Origin: an uncultured Bacteroidales bacterium
Lineage (GTDB): Bacteria > Bacteroidota > Bacteroidia > Bacteroidales > P3
Assembly: GCA_905234695.1 (NCBI GenBank)
Contig: CAJOHZ010000002.1
Location: forward strand, 62,001-126,000
DNA length: 64,000 nt
Reading direction: 5' to 3'
Below the pieces are notes generated by a model. The model saw only the letters and a list, made by a program, of their open reading frames with translations. It ran no database searches and had not been told where the DNA came from. How positions within the stretch are numbered: position 1 is the first letter of the stretch; the number at the start of each line of letters is the position of its first letter. Made by a program: the position numbers and the translations under genes. Below, piece by piece: positions 43,105 through 52,327 of the stretch.

Positions 43105-44349
43105 ATGAGAGAAGCAATCATCCTGGCCGGCGGATTCGGCACACGGCTGCGGGAAGTGGTGAGCGACGTGCCCAAACCGATGGCCCCTATCGGCCACCGT
43201 CCGTTCCTCGCCATCCTGTTGGACTACCTGAAAGGAAGCGGATTTGACCATGTGGTGCTGGCGACAGGCTACATGCATGAGGTTGTCGCCAACCATTTCG
43301 GCGACAACTACGAAGGGCTGGCCCTCTCTTATGCCCGCGAAACCACCCCGCTGGGCACCGGCGGTGCCATTGTGAACGCCATGCAGCACTGCACCGAAGA
43401 GAATGTCACGGTGCTGAACGGCGATACCTTGTTCGAGATTGACTACCGCAAGCTGGAGGCCTTCCACGCCAGTCACGGCGGACCGCTGTCCGTGGTGCTG
43501 CGCGAAGTGGAGGATACCGCCCGCTACGGCTCCGTCGCCACCGGCGTCGGAGGCCGCATCATCGGCTTCGCCGAGAAAGATGCCGCCCACGGGGCCGGCA
43601 CCATCAACGGAGGCATCTACCGCCTCCAACGCACACTTCTGGCCGACCGCAAGGTGGGGGAAGCGTTCTCGTTCGAGAAAGAGATTCTGCAAGGGCGCTA
43701 CCGCGAGGAGGCCTTCTACGCCTACCCCTCGGCGGCATACTTTATTGACATCGGGGTGCCCGACGACTATTACCGGCTAGTGAAACGCATGGAAGAGCGG
43801 TGGGCACTGTTCCTGGACCGCGATGGTGTGCTGAACGTGCGCATCGACGGCGACTACGTGCGGCGTCCCGAGCAGTTCGAACTTCTTCCCGGAGTGCCGG
43901 AAGCCCTCGCACTCCTTGTGCGATACTTCTACCCTATCATCATCGTCACCAACCAACAAGGCATCGACAAGGGCCTGATGACCGAGCAGGACTTGGCCGA
44001 TGTCCACGCCAAACTGCTCAACGAGGTGGAACGGAAAGGCGGCCGCATCGACCGCATCTACTTCTGTCCTGAACTGGCTTCCTCCAACAGCCAATTCCGC
44101 AAGCCCAATATCGGGATGGCGCTGAAAGCCCGCAAGGATTTCCCCGACATAAGACTGAAACACAGCATTATGGTGGGCGACAGCATGACCGACCTCTTGT
44201 TTGGACGACGGGCTGGAATGCAGACAGTGCTGGTCGGCGACCGCCCGGAGATAGCGAAAGAGTACCCCCACCTTACCGACTACCGCTACGACTCATTGCT
44301 GGACTTCGCACTGGCGGTGGCAAACAAAGAGGTGGTTTCCAACGGGTGA
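43105..44349 (+). CDS. Fusion: heptose-1-phosphate guanylyltransferase plus heptose bisphosphate phosphatase
   Basis: A 414-residue bifunctional protein. Residues 1-228 are HddC-like: EAIILAGGFGTRLREVVSDV, then PKPMAPIG, with the catalytic VLNGDTLFEIDY. Residues about 232-400 are GmhB-like HAD phosphatase: FLDRDGVLNVR near residue 236, VTNQQGIDKG, a Cys/His-type region FCPELASSNSQFRKPNIGM, and MVGDSMTDLLFGRRAG. Together they remove the 7-phosphate and then add GMP, completing GDP-D-glycero-alpha-D-manno-heptose. Fusing the last two steps fits substrate channelling. It is the last gene of the operon and ends 10 bp from a convergent gene. Confidence 0.93.
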   Translation: MREAIILAGGFGTRLREVVSDVPKPMAPIGHRPFLAILLDYLKGSGFDHVVLATGYMHEVVANHFGDNYEGLALSYARETTPLGTGGAIVNAMQHCTEENVTVLNGDTLFEIDYRKLEAFHASHGGPLSVVLREVEDTARYGSVATGVGGRIIGFAEKDAAHGAGTINGGIYRLQRTLLADRKVGEAFSFEKEILQGRYREEAFYAYPSAAYFIDIGVPDDYYRLVKRMEERWALFLDRDGVLNVRIDGDYVRRPEQFELLPGVPEALALLVRYFYPIIIVTNQQGIDKGLMTEQDLADVHAKLLNEVERKGGRIDRIYFCPELASSNSQFRKPNIGMALKARKDFPDIRLKHSIMVGDSMTDLLFGRRAGMQTVLVGDRPEIAKEYPHLTDYRYDSLLDFALAVANKEVVSNG

Positions 44350-44359
44350 TGAAAAAAAG

Positions 44360-45439
44360 TTATTGGATTCGAACGCGCGGGTCAAGGACAGCATAGAGGA
44401 TGTCCGTGAGGATGTTGATGACAATCAGCAGCACACAGATAAAGAGGATTGCCCCCATGACCACGGGAAAATCGTATTGGTCCAGTCCGTTGACAATCAC
44501 AACGCCCATCCCCTTCCAGTCGAATACATATTCCACAAACACCGCTCCCGCCAGCAGGCCGGCCAGCCAACCCGAAGCCGACGTCACGACGGGGTTGAGG
44601 GCATTGCGCAGCGCATGGCGGAACACCACCCGGCCAAAGGACATACCCTTGGCCTTGGCAGTGCGGATATAGTCCTGTGAGAGGGCTTCAAGGAGCGAGT
44701 TGCGCGTAAGTTGCGTGAGAGTCGCCAAGGGACGGATGCCCAGCGTCAGGGCTGGCAGAATAAGGTTCTTGATATCCAGATACTCGCCGGTGCCATAGTC
44801 GTCGACGGTGTAGAGGTTTCCGAACATGTTGAGGTGCGTGTAGTCCGCCAGCACATAGGCGAAGAACCAGGCAATCAGGATGGCCGCAAAGAACGAGGGA
44901 AGCGACATCCCCATGGTGGAAAGTACCAGCGTGACACGGTCCACCCATGTGTCTTTGTACAGGGCCGACAACACCCCCAAAAGGATGCCCAGCACAAGGG
45001 CGAAGCCCAGCGCGACAACCGCAAGGAGGGCGGTCTGGGGGAACGCCGTGGCGATGATATCGGAGACCCGCCGCTTGCTCTGGTAGCTGCGACGCAGATA
45101 GGGAGCCTTCGCCACCACCGAGGTGCTGCCCACCTTCAGCAGGGTTGCATAGGGGGCGTATTTGTTGGCATCGAGGTAGAAATAGCTCGTGGAATCGCGG
45201 TGGTTGTGCAGCGAGATGGGCAGAAGGTCGTTCAGATAGTTGACATATTGCAGGCCCACCGGCTTGTCGCGTCCCAGGTCACGGTTGATGATGCGGATGC
45301 TCTCCTCGTCGGCCCGCTGGCCGAGCATCATCCGCGCGGGGTCGCCCGGCAGGATGTTGAACAGAAAGAACACCAGCGTCAGCACCCCCAGCAACACCAG
45401 GAGTCCATACATAAGCCGTTTCAGTGTATACCTCAGCAA
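44360..45439 (-). CDS. ABC transporter permease, DppB/OppB family
   Basis: A 359-residue inner-membrane permease for peptides or nickel. It starts with the family sequence YTLKRLMYGLLVLLGVLTLV and has FNILPGDPARMMLGQRA after the first span. Five more spans and the ATPase-coupling loop (EALSQDYIRTAKAKGMSFGR) follow. An inserted segment of about 60 residues lies in the periplasmic loop (residues 70-125). No partner permease, ATPase or binding protein is in the adjacent genes, so the rest of the transporter must be elsewhere. Confidence 0.9.
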   Translation of the reverse strand: MLRYTLKRLMYGLLVLLGVLTLVFFLFNILPGDPARMMLGQRADEESIRIINRDLGRDKPVGLQYVNYLNDLLPISLHNHRDSTSYFYLDANKYAPYATLLKVGSTSVVAKAPYLRRSYQSKRRVSDIIATAFPQTALLAVVALGFALVLGILLGVLSALYKDTWVDRVTLVLSTMGMSLPSFFAAILIAWFFAYVLADYTHLNMFGNLYTVDDYGTGEYLDIKNLILPALTLGIRPLATLTQLTRNSLLEALSQDYIRTAKAKGMSFGRVVFRHALRNALNPVVTSASGWLAGLLAGAVFVEYVFDWKGMGVVIVNGLDQYDFPVVMGAILFICVLLIVINILTDILYAVLDPRVRIQ

Positions 45440-45520
45440 GGTTTAATTTTTTTGTTTTATTTGCAGGGGCGTACTCCCGTGTACGCCCTCATTTGTATGG
45501 GTGTATACCCTATCATTGAA

Positions 45521-46237
45521 TCATCGAAGTCCACGTACAACGGATTTCTTGGCCACGAAGTCCTTGAGATAGAAGGGTTCGAAATAGGCCACATCCTCCT
45601 GGTGCCCGGATTCCAGTTTCTGCAAGGCCACCGGCAGAAGCCCTGCGGCCGAGATGGCAAACGCGGCATCCAACCGGGCATTGGGATGGCTGCCGAGCAG
45701 CGGGAAGCACTTGGGCGCGCCGTCGCCGATGAAGGTCACCGATCCACGGTCGAGGTAATCATCATATATTCCTTCGGCGATGATGTCCGCCTGTGTGCCC
45801 CGCAGTTCGCTGACCGATGTCCGTTGACCGTCGACAGCGGTATTGGCATAGAACGCCGTGTAGCACTCCATGCGGCGGGCGTCAATCATCGGACACACCA
45901 GGCCGTCATACCCTGGGTGCTGGGCATAATACTGAGCCGCCATGCTCTGCAGGGTGGGTACCGACAGCAGCGGGATGCCGAGGGCGTAGCATAAGCCCTT
46001 GGCGGTGCTCACGCCGATGCGCAGACCCGTATAGCTTCCGGGGCCGGCCGACACACATACCGTGCCGATGTCGGCGGGACGCAGGCCGCACGCCTCCAAC
46101 AGCTGGGTGATGAACGGCGTGAGTTGCGACGAATGGGCATTGGGCTCCGTCGAACGGCGTTCGGCAATCACACCCCCCTCGTCGGCAATGGCCACCGAGC
46201 AAACCTGCGTGGCCGTCTCTATAAGCAATAGTTTCAC
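45521..46237 (-). CDS. tsaB: tRNA threonylcarbamoyladenosine biosynthesis protein TsaB
   Basis: A 238-residue ASKHA-fold protein that, with TsaD and TsaE, makes t6A37 on ANN-decoding tRNAs. LLLIETATQVCSVAI, the motif VSAGPGSYTGLRIGVSTAKG and LVCPMIDARRMECYTA are diagnostic. The GTG at 46237 places the start where the family begins; a TTG 24 bases upstream would add residues and run into the heptamer repeat. It lies 40 bp after lolA and 81 bp before the permease gene, all on the same strand. Confidence 0.93.
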   Translation of the reverse strand: MKLLLIETATQVCSVAIADEGGVIAERRSTEPNAHSSQLTPFITQLLEACGLRPADIGTVCVSAGPGSYTGLRIGVSTAKGLCYALGIPLLSVPTLQSMAAQYYAQHPGYDGLVCPMIDARRMECYTAFYANTAVDGQRTSVSELRGTQADIIAEGIYDDYLDRGSVTFIGDGAPKCFPLLGSHPNARLDAAFAISAAGLLPVALQKLESGHQEDVAYFEPFYLKDFVAKKSVVRGLR

Positions 46238-46258
46238 CTTGAAAATTTCTAACGCCGA

Positions 46259-46278
46259 CAATTTTCAATTTTCAATTC
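46259..46278. repeat. Heptamer repeat (CAATTTT/CAATTC) between lolA and tsaB
   Basis: Two copies of CAATTTT and a final CAATTC in direct succession lie across the lolA stop region. The unit differs by one base from the heptamer found inside rlmI at 59367-59401 (CAATTCT on the coding strand), so this sequence type occurs at least twice in the window. Confidence 0.7.
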
Positions 46279-46918
46279 ATCTCATATCCACCACTTCGAT
46301 ACCGGGGGCGGCAGTGTAGGTGAAGTCCCCGTCGGAGGCCCTGGCCCCTTTGAAATTCGACACGACATACTCGCCCCGCGTGGAGTCGTAGTTGTGCTGC
46401 TCAATCTTCTTCAGCGCGCCGGTCTTGGCATTGATGAAGAGACGGAGCTTGTGGTATTGCCGGGCCTTCTTGGGCTGGAGATCCACCACCGCGGTGCCGT
46501 CCTCGTCTTCACGGATGAACTTGGGACGGTAGTTCTTGGCGTAATTGGCCAGCAGTTTGGCGGGATTGGTGAGGTCGTCGTCCGAGTCGGTCATATTGGT
46601 GACCACCACCTCCTTGGCGGTGGTATTCAGCTGCCACACGCTCTTCCCGTCGCAGTAAATTTCCAAGTCGCCCGACTTGACGCGGTACTTCGGGGCCTTA
46701 TACAGAATATCCGCTTTCTGGCGGAAGGTCTCTTTGTGGTCGGCATCGTAGTTGGCCACGGTGATAGTAAAACAGACTGTACCCTTCATCTTGTCGGCAG
46801 CCTTTTTGAGAATCGCGTTGGCGTTCTCGTCAACCATGCCGTTGGCGGTATGGGTGATTTGCGCCGGGAGAAGCATGAAGGAGGTAGTAAGGACTAAGAA
46901 GAATAGTATTTTTTTCAT
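46277..46918 (-). CDS. LolA-like outer-membrane lipoprotein carrier
   Basis: A 213-residue periplasmic protein with signal peptide (MKKILFFLVLTTSFMLLPAQ) and the half-barrel pattern of LolA. It has FTITVANYDADHKETFRQKA, then ADILYKAPKYRVKSGDLEIY, the segment CDGKSVWQLNTTAKEVVVTN and a Lys-rich C-terminal part. LolA carries lipoproteins from the inner to the outer membrane. It lies between folE (26 bp) and tsaB. It may not be the only LolA homologue of the genome, so the role is probable, not proven. Confidence 0.85.
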   Translation of the reverse strand: MKKILFFLVLTTSFMLLPAQITHTANGMVDENANAILKKAADKMKGTVCFTITVANYDADHKETFRQKADILYKAPKYRVKSGDLEIYCDGKSVWQLNTTAKEVVVTNMTDSDDDLTNPAKLLANYAKNYRPKFIREDEDGTAVVDLQPKKARQYHKLRLFINAKTGALKKIEQHNYDSTRGEYVVSNFKGARASDGDFTYTAAPGIEVVDMR

Positions 46919-46944
46919 AAAACGATGTTTTCCTGGACACTGAA

Positions 46945-47550
46945 TTAATGCAGGCTCACGCCGATGATGTGCATGAACTCCTCACGGGTCTTGGGGTCGT
47001 TCATGAACGCCCCGGTGAAGTCGCTGGTGGTGGTGACGCTGTTCTGCTTCTGCACCCCGCGCATCGACATGCACATGTGCTGTGCCTCGATGACCACGGC
47101 CACGCCCAGCGGGTTGAGGGTGCGCTGGATGCAGTCTTTGATCTGCTTGGTGAGACGCTCCTGCACCTGCAAGCGGCGGGCGTAGGCATCCACCACACGG
47201 GGTATCTTGCTCAGTCCCACGATGGTGCCGTTGGGAATATAAGCCACATGCGCCTTGCCCACGAAGGGCACCATGTGGTGCTCGCAGAGCGAGTAAAGTT
47301 CGATGTCCTTGACCACCACCATCTGCTTGTAGTCCTCATGGAACATCGCCGACCGCAGGATATCTTCGGGGTTGAGGTCGTAGCCGTTGGTAAAGAAAAG
47401 CATGGCCTTGGCGATACGCTCGGGGCTTTTCAGCAAGCCCTCGCGATCCGGATCCTCACCCAGCAGGCGCAGAATCTCCTTGTAGTGTGCCGCCATCTGC
47501 ACCACACATTCCTCGTCGTATTTGTCAATCTTCTGGTAACCTAATTCCAT
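46945..47550 (-). CDS. folE: GTP cyclohydrolase I
   Basis: A 201-residue enzyme that converts GTP to dihydroneopterin triphosphate, the first step of folate synthesis. Zn ligands lie in LCEHHMVPF and in [10 protein letters not shown], and the GTP-binding [20 protein letters not shown] is intact. The ATG at 47550 ([20 protein letters not shown]) was chosen; an upstream in-frame codon would add residues unlike the family. Nearby genes on the same strand are lolA and tsaB. Confidence 0.96.
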   Translation of the reverse strand: MELGYQKIDKYDEECVVQMAAHYKEILRLLGEDPDREGLLKSPERIAKAMLFFTNGYDLNPEDILRSAMFHEDYKQMVVVKDIELYSLCEHHMVPFVGKAHVAYIPNGTIVGLSKIPRVVDAYARRLQVQERLTKQIKDCIQRTLNPLGVAVVIEAQHMCMSMRGVQKQNSVTTTSDFTGAFMNDPKTREEFMHIIGVSLH

Positions 47551-47656
47551 TCTGAACGGATATTTAGAACCAATAACGCAGAAAGCCAAAACAAAGTATA
47601 TCCCAAAGAGAAAAAAATCCCGAAATATCCAAACCCTCCCCGCAAACGACCAAAGA

Positions 47657-48598
47657 CTACATAAAGTCGCGAATAGGGCCGAATTCGCTGGCGGCCCTGG
47701 CGAAACATTCCTCTGAGGAGTACTCGTCGATCAAGGGGTTGACACACATCAGTTGCTGACGCGACACTTTGTAAGTCAACGGCCGGGTATCGGGTTTGAC
47801 GAATGTGGACAAGGGCAGTCCTGCTGCAAGATGCTGTCTAAGCGCATTGAAGACCGTCCACCTATCGTGATACAGCGGAAACTCCTCGGGATGCAGGTGT
47901 ACGACCGTGGCGGCGGCATACGACAACGGCTGCCGCATCGCCAAACACCCGTCGAGGACACCCCACAAGGTTGTGTCCACCACCGCCGACAGCAGTCGTT
48001 CGTCAGACTCTTCGAGCATCACTACACAACTTTCGTCTTTGATGCGGTGGAAATCGCAGTGTGAACCATGGCTGGACTCCTGACGCAAGTAGACGAACTT
48101 CAGCAGGTCGTTCGGCTGGTAGTGGCGGTTGTGCTTCAACAAATCGCGGGACCACTCCCCCACTGTCACCCCTTCGAAGGTGGTCAGGCCAAGTTTGATG
48201 TCGGTCAACATCCTGTCCTCGTCGTCCAGCTGACACAGTACGGGAATCAGCGTGCCATTGCTGATATAGTGCGGCTCCAGAATGGCGTTACCTTGCCGCG
48301 ACTCCTCCTGAGGCAGCCAACAACGGGTAATGGGCTTGTTGAGGTGTAGATAAGTGAGGTAGGGATTACGGTTGCTCCCGTCGGCCTCAATGTTCTCACG
48401 CATCTGGGGCTTCAAGTACCTATACATGGCTCTCGCGTTAATCATCGTCAGCTTGTTCTTCATCGAAAGCGTGGTGCGGTGGTTGTGGAAGTAATCGATT
48501 TTTTGGGTAACGATGATACGCCCATCAGCCTTCCTGCGTTTGAACGTAAATGCCCCCGCCGATTTTCTCATCGGAAATAATGCTTCTAAAATTGCCAT
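47657..48598 (-). CDS. Protein of unknown function (313 residues)
   Basis: A 313-residue soluble protein starting [20 protein letters not shown], then [20 protein letters not shown]. The N-terminus faintly resembles a Bacteroidota domain of unknown function that starts MAI and has a Lys/Arg-rich beta region, but the match is weak. There is no signal peptide, membrane span or catalytic motif I can name. It lies alone between folE and a repeat-rich intergenic region. Codon use matches the core genome. Confidence 0.65.
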   Translation of the reverse strand: MAILEALFPMRKSAGAFTFKRRKADGRIIVTQKIDYFHNHRTTLSMKNKLTMINARAMYRYLKPQMRENIEADGSNRNPYLTYLHLNKPITRCWLPQEESRQGNAILEPHYISNGTLIPVLCQLDDEDRMLTDIKLGLTTFEGVTVGEWSRDLLKHNRHYQPNDLLKFVYLRQESSHGSHCDFHRIKDESCVVMLEESDERLLSAVVDTTLWGVLDGCLAMRQPLSYAAATVVHLHPEEFPLYHDRWTVFNALRQHLAAGLPLSTFVKPDTRPLTYKVSRQQLMCVNPLIDEYSSEECFARAASEFGPIRDFM

Positions 48599-48650
48599 AA
48601 TTGTATAATGTTTAAAAGTTTATAATTTGTCTTGTCATCCTCCGTAGTGG

Positions 48651-48769
48651 TCTCGGTGAAGTCTCGGTAAAACTTCGGTGTGATTTTTGTGATCTTCCCA
48701 TGATCTTCCCATGTTCTTCCCATGATCTTCCCATGATCCTCCCATCGATGATGGGAAGAATATGGGAGG
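48651..48769. repeat. 11-bp tandem repeats followed by an inverted copy
   Basis: Five 11-bp units GATCTTCCCAT (48691-48745; units three and five each differ by one base) are followed by ATGGGAAGAATATGGGAGGA (48750-48769), the same motif inverted. Before them are three looser 11-bp units built on TCTCGGT (48651-48683). It lies in the 400-bp gap 48599-48999, which otherwise holds no supported gene. The period and tail match the block at 13531-13590. Confidence 0.82.
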
Positions 48770-48999
48770 AATTCGGGTTGAACTTGGCAATAACTCCGAG
48801 GGAACACCGACACCACAAAAAGGGAACGGCGAACCCACTACGTTATTGCATTGTGAGACAAAAAAATTCGAAATTAGTATCTTATTGATACATAGACTAT
48901 TCCTTCAATGCAGACGAATAATATCGCAGACTACCCTATCGACACCACCTTGAGGGGGTAATGGTTTCCGTCTTTGATTAGATCAGACGCTGTATTTAT

Positions 49000-49407
49000 C
49001 TAAAGGTTTATGATTAAATCTGCTTCCTCGTCTTCTATGTTGTAGTTTTCCAAATCATCCTCAGTCATCAGATTAATCTCGTTAGGAATATTCCTTGTAT
49101 CGAATAATTGATATTGGTCTTCTCCACAAAGGATGTAGAAGAATCGTTCGCTAAAAGGTTTCTCTTCAGCAGCGACAGCTCCATAAACAGGGCCCGTGAC
49201 AAGACATTCGTTGACAATATCGCCGTTTTTTACGGCGCTGATTTTGGCAGAGTCATCGGATATCTGCATCCAATAATAGCCCACATTGTCAATGGTTGTG
49301 ATGCTGTCACCAACGTTCAAAGTTACAGTATTGATTGGTTGCTTGTCACTTGAGCCTGAACAACTGACAAATAAAAGTGCTAATAAGATAATGATTACTT
49401 GCTTCAT
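49000..49407 (-). CDS. Small lipoprotein of unknown function
   Basis: A 135-residue lipoprotein. The signal MKQVIIILLALLFVSC places the lipid-modified Cys at position 16. The mature part has a strand-rich domain (TVTLNVGDSITTIDNVGYYW) and an acidic end (DLENYNIEDEEADLIINL). The start at 49407 is set by the signal peptide; the open frame extends upstream without support. It is 17 bp after the larger lipoprotein gene, so both are probably on one transcript. Confidence 0.7.
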   Translation of the reverse strand: MKQVIIILLALLFVSCSGSSDKQPINTVTLNVGDSITTIDNVGYYWMQISDDSAKISAVKNGDIVNECLVTGPVYGAVAAEEKPFSERFFYILCGEDQYQLFDTRNIPNEINLMTEDDLENYNIEDEEADLIINL

Positions 49408-49424
49408 ATTATTATTGTGTTTGT

Positions 49425-50603
49425 TCAATATCGCACCTCCCCATCCATTCCATAGTAAGGTATCAGGGAGGGGATTGCCCCGACAATCCGGCTGTGGATA
49501 TCGGCAGTGAGGTTGTCGTATGAAATCCCCTGGTCTTTGGGCAAGGCTGCTGCCAATGCTTGTCTTGCTTTTAGCCAGCGGGAAAATGTCTCTTTCAACG
49601 CCGAAACGCACTCGGTAACAGTGCTTTCGGACGGCAGGTAATGGTCATAACCAAATTCCATGATAAGGTCATAGTCTTCCGGGCGAGAGCGCTCCACAAT
49701 CCATTGCTCCCATTGTTTCGTTGTTACCGACTTCCCTTTTTGTTTGTATGGATGTCCTTTGATGACGATGTCCCACTCTACAGCCAGTTCTGCGCGACGG
49801 TTCTCTGCCAAATTCTGGTAATAGACCTCTATTTCCATGAGCTTTGCGCTGTAGCAAGATTGCGTGGACGACACGTCGCGCCACATAGAGAAACGTGCCT
49901 CGTTGAGGTCGTGCCAGGCTTTGTACTCTTCCTGCGCCAACGACTTAAGGTTGTCTGGCACATTCTCCAGCCATTTCCGATAAGCCTCAATGGTATAGTA
50001 ATAGTCGATTGATGACTCAACATAACATTCGAGATTCATATCTGGCTGGTTTAGTGGCGAAAATTTATTAAAGAGTGCAATGATATAGTTGAGTGCAGAG
50101 TCTCGGTCCGCGTTGGGAACATCGGTGCAGAAAGTGTCAATGATGGCATTGACCGCCACGGCCCATTGCAGTTTATCCATTGCATCACCGTTCATATCAA
50201 CCACATGATGCATGCGCATAAAGCGGTTCGTCAGGCGTATGGCGCATGAGTCGCTGTGTGTCACAATAAGTCTCTGGGAAATCTCGTCCAGTTCGGACTT
50301 GTTCATATCGGTTTCTTTCAGCGATTCATACACATCTTTTTTGTGCTCCAACCAGACTTCCATCCAGTGGTCGAAAGTGTGAATCTCTGCCAAGTTCAAC
50401 AAATCTTCCGCAGAGATTGGACTTTGTATGACTGCATTCTCGATATAGGCGATGCTGTCCTCACCCGTGATTCCCTCAGGCACTTGAACAGTGTCTCGTG
50501 GGTCGAAACCACCACCTTCATGGCCGCAGGCGGCAACTATAAACGCGAAGCATAGTGGTAATATCCTGATTAATATTGTATCAAAACGTCTTGCGATATT
50601 CAT
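49425..50603 (-). CDS. Lipoprotein of unknown function (392 residues)
   Basis: A 392-residue protein with lipoprotein signal (RILPLCFAFIVAACGHEGGG, Cys26). The mature part is helical and rich in Trp, Glu and Arg, with no catalytic motif I recognise. The next gene upstream (papain-like protease) lies 270 bp away. That gap has a possible promoter box TAAATTTG at 50799-50806 on the minus strand and nothing else clear. Confidence 0.7.
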   Translation of the reverse strand: MNIARRFDTILIRILPLCFAFIVAACGHEGGGFDPRDTVQVPEGITGEDSIAYIENAVIQSPISAEDLLNLAEIHTFDHWMEVWLEHKKDVYESLKETDMNKSELDEISQRLIVTHSDSCAIRLTNRFMRMHHVVDMNGDAMDKLQWAVAVNAIIDTFCTDVPNADRDSALNYIIALFNKFSPLNQPDMNLECYVESSIDYYYTIEAYRKWLENVPDNLKSLAQEEYKAWHDLNEARFSMWRDVSSTQSCYSAKLMEIEVYYQNLAENRRAELAVEWDIVIKGHPYKQKGKSVTTKQWEQWIVERSRPEDYDLIMEFGYDHYLPSESTVTECVSALKETFSRWLKARQALAAALPKDQGISYDNLTADIHSRIVGAIPSLIPYYGMDGEVRY

Positions 50604-50873
50604 CTGTTATTGTGTTGCATTACATTTTTGCACTAGTGTCTAAAATTATTATTAAGTAATGTTTAGGGACAAAATTGTCCTAAAGAGGTAAACTCTCAAT
50701 AACTCCGTACGCAGTGTGGTGTAACAAGATAGATAGAAAAGGCATCTCGGAGTGACGCTCTCTCAATTTCCCAAGTTATTTTTTGCATATCACTAAATCA
50801 AATTTAAACAGTCAATAATTTTTAAAGTTTAAACTATAACACACTTGTAATAATTGTTGATGTTTTTTAAATG

Positions 50874-52325
50874 CTATTCTGCCTGTATCTCAATTACCAG
50901 AGGCAGTATTGTTTTTTCTGATGTGGCTTCAAATCGAATCTCATTGTCATACGTATTGACATCTGTCTGCGCTACCATTATTTCACCAATTACACTTCGT
51001 ATTTTTTTGTAAATTGAACCTTTGGTATTTTTTATAGATATGCATAACTTCTCAAAATCCAGTTCTTCTGTTGAGTAGAAAACACACAAATAATTAGTAA
51101 CAGGTAGCACTTCTTCTCTGATCTGGATACAATGAGTTTCGTCGGGGATGGCGATATGGTTGGTTTTATATGTAAGAGCCGCACTTGTTAGTTTGTCGGG
51201 GGGAAATACAGCTTCAACATTATTCAGCATATCCGAGCTAATGACATAAACATATGCTGGTCTATAATTTGACAAGAAAATACGGAAACGCATTCCTGGG
51301 GTATATCTCTCATTAATTCTATAGCAAATAATGCCGTCTTTTACATGCTTTTTAGACTCCATCATTTCCCCGGAATAGTGTTGCAGTTCTAGTAAACCAA
51401 AGAGTTCATGCTTGATATTTTGTGAAACATCATTTTTTTGTATAAAAGGATCAGGTAATATTGGAATGGGATCCATATAGACTTCATAGGCCTCCCTTGT
51501 ATAAATAAAAAAGTCATCATAAGAAATCCATGTAAACCCATTGTCTCCCCAATCATCACCCCAACTATTCATCAACAGAAATCCACCATGTCCGTTAAAG
51601 TTGGAATCATTATATGCAACAATACACATTGCATGCCAATGATTTTCGGCTTTATTTGGACGACTGTCAGTGCTTTTAGATATCCATGATTCACTTGCAT
51701 TTTCGTGAAACGACTTGGGTACCCACATGCTAATCACCACAGGGCGTTTCTCACTTATCGATTTTTTGACCGCCGAAATTTTCTCATTTTTTGTGTTTAC
51801 ATACTGATAATCAAACAGTCTATTGTAATGATGTAATTTGTTACCTTTCGCTTCATCAAAATATTTTTGTTCGATAGCGTAGTAGCATGATTTGTTTAAA
51901 CTTTTGTATTTAGGAGCCCCAAATGTCTGTAAAGTTTGAAGAGCTGATTTAATATAAGTCCCTTTATCACAATATTCTGCATCTGCGGGTTTGATTATAG
52001 CATATACAAAGCATGGAGAAAAGGCCTCACGAGTAATCTGGATGTTGTCCGTCCACCCGTTTCGTATTGCCTCAACCATAGTGCGTGCTGCGTATGCTGT
52101 TGCCCATGCCACACAAGTTTGATAATCTCTTTGATCTTTGACTTTGGGACAATATTTTAATAAAGAAAATGCCGAAGGTTGATAGGAGCGTGAGACCTGT
52201 TCTTTAACACGTGGCACACTATAATAAACAGTTGAATCCACCATACAACCAGTATATCGCAAACTTTGTGCGCTTATGGAATAGGCCAATCCTATCAATA
52301 TAGCAAGAGAAAATCTCTGTTTCAT
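50874..52325 (-). CDS. Exported papain-like cysteine protease (C1 family)
   Basis: A 483-residue protein with signal peptide (MKQRFSLAILIGLAYSISAQ). The protease domain has catalytic Cys71 in DYQTCVAWATAYAARTMVEA, His in NHWHAMCIVAYND near residue 230 and Asn in LMNSWGDDWGDNGFTWISYD. A beta-rich C-terminal domain of about 180 residues follows (FGLLELQHYSGEMMES onwards). It would act in the periplasm or outside. It starts two bases after the caspase-like gene, so the two proteases are made from one message; one may activate or process the other. AT-rich composition sets it apart from the core genome. Confidence 0.85.
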   Translation of the reverse strand: MKQRFSLAILIGLAYSISAQSLRYTGCMVDSTVYYSVPRVKEQVSRSYQPSAFSLLKYCPKVKDQRDYQTCVAWATAYAARTMVEAIRNGWTDNIQITREAFSPCFVYAIIKPADAEYCDKGTYIKSALQTLQTFGAPKYKSLNKSCYYAIEQKYFDEAKGNKLHHYNRLFDYQYVNTKNEKISAVKKSISEKRPVVISMWVPKSFHENASESWISKSTDSRPNKAENHWHAMCIVAYNDSNFNGHGGFLLMNSWGDDWGDNGFTWISYDDFFIYTREAYEVYMDPIPILPDPFIQKNDVSQNIKHELFGLLELQHYSGEMMESKKHVKDGIICYRINERYTPGMRFRIFLSNYRPAYVYVISSDMLNNVEAVFPPDKLTSAALTYKTNHIAIPDETHCIQIREEVLPVTNYLCVFYSTEELDFEKLCISIKNTKGSIYKKIRSVIGEIMVAQTDVNTYDNEIRFEATSEKTILPLVIEIQAE

Positions 52326-52327
52326 GA

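Noticed and set aside
48586-48838. Overlapping minus-strand frames rich in repeated GKIMGRSWE
   Set aside because: They arise from the 11-bp tandem repeats, have no start signals and end in unrelated sequence.
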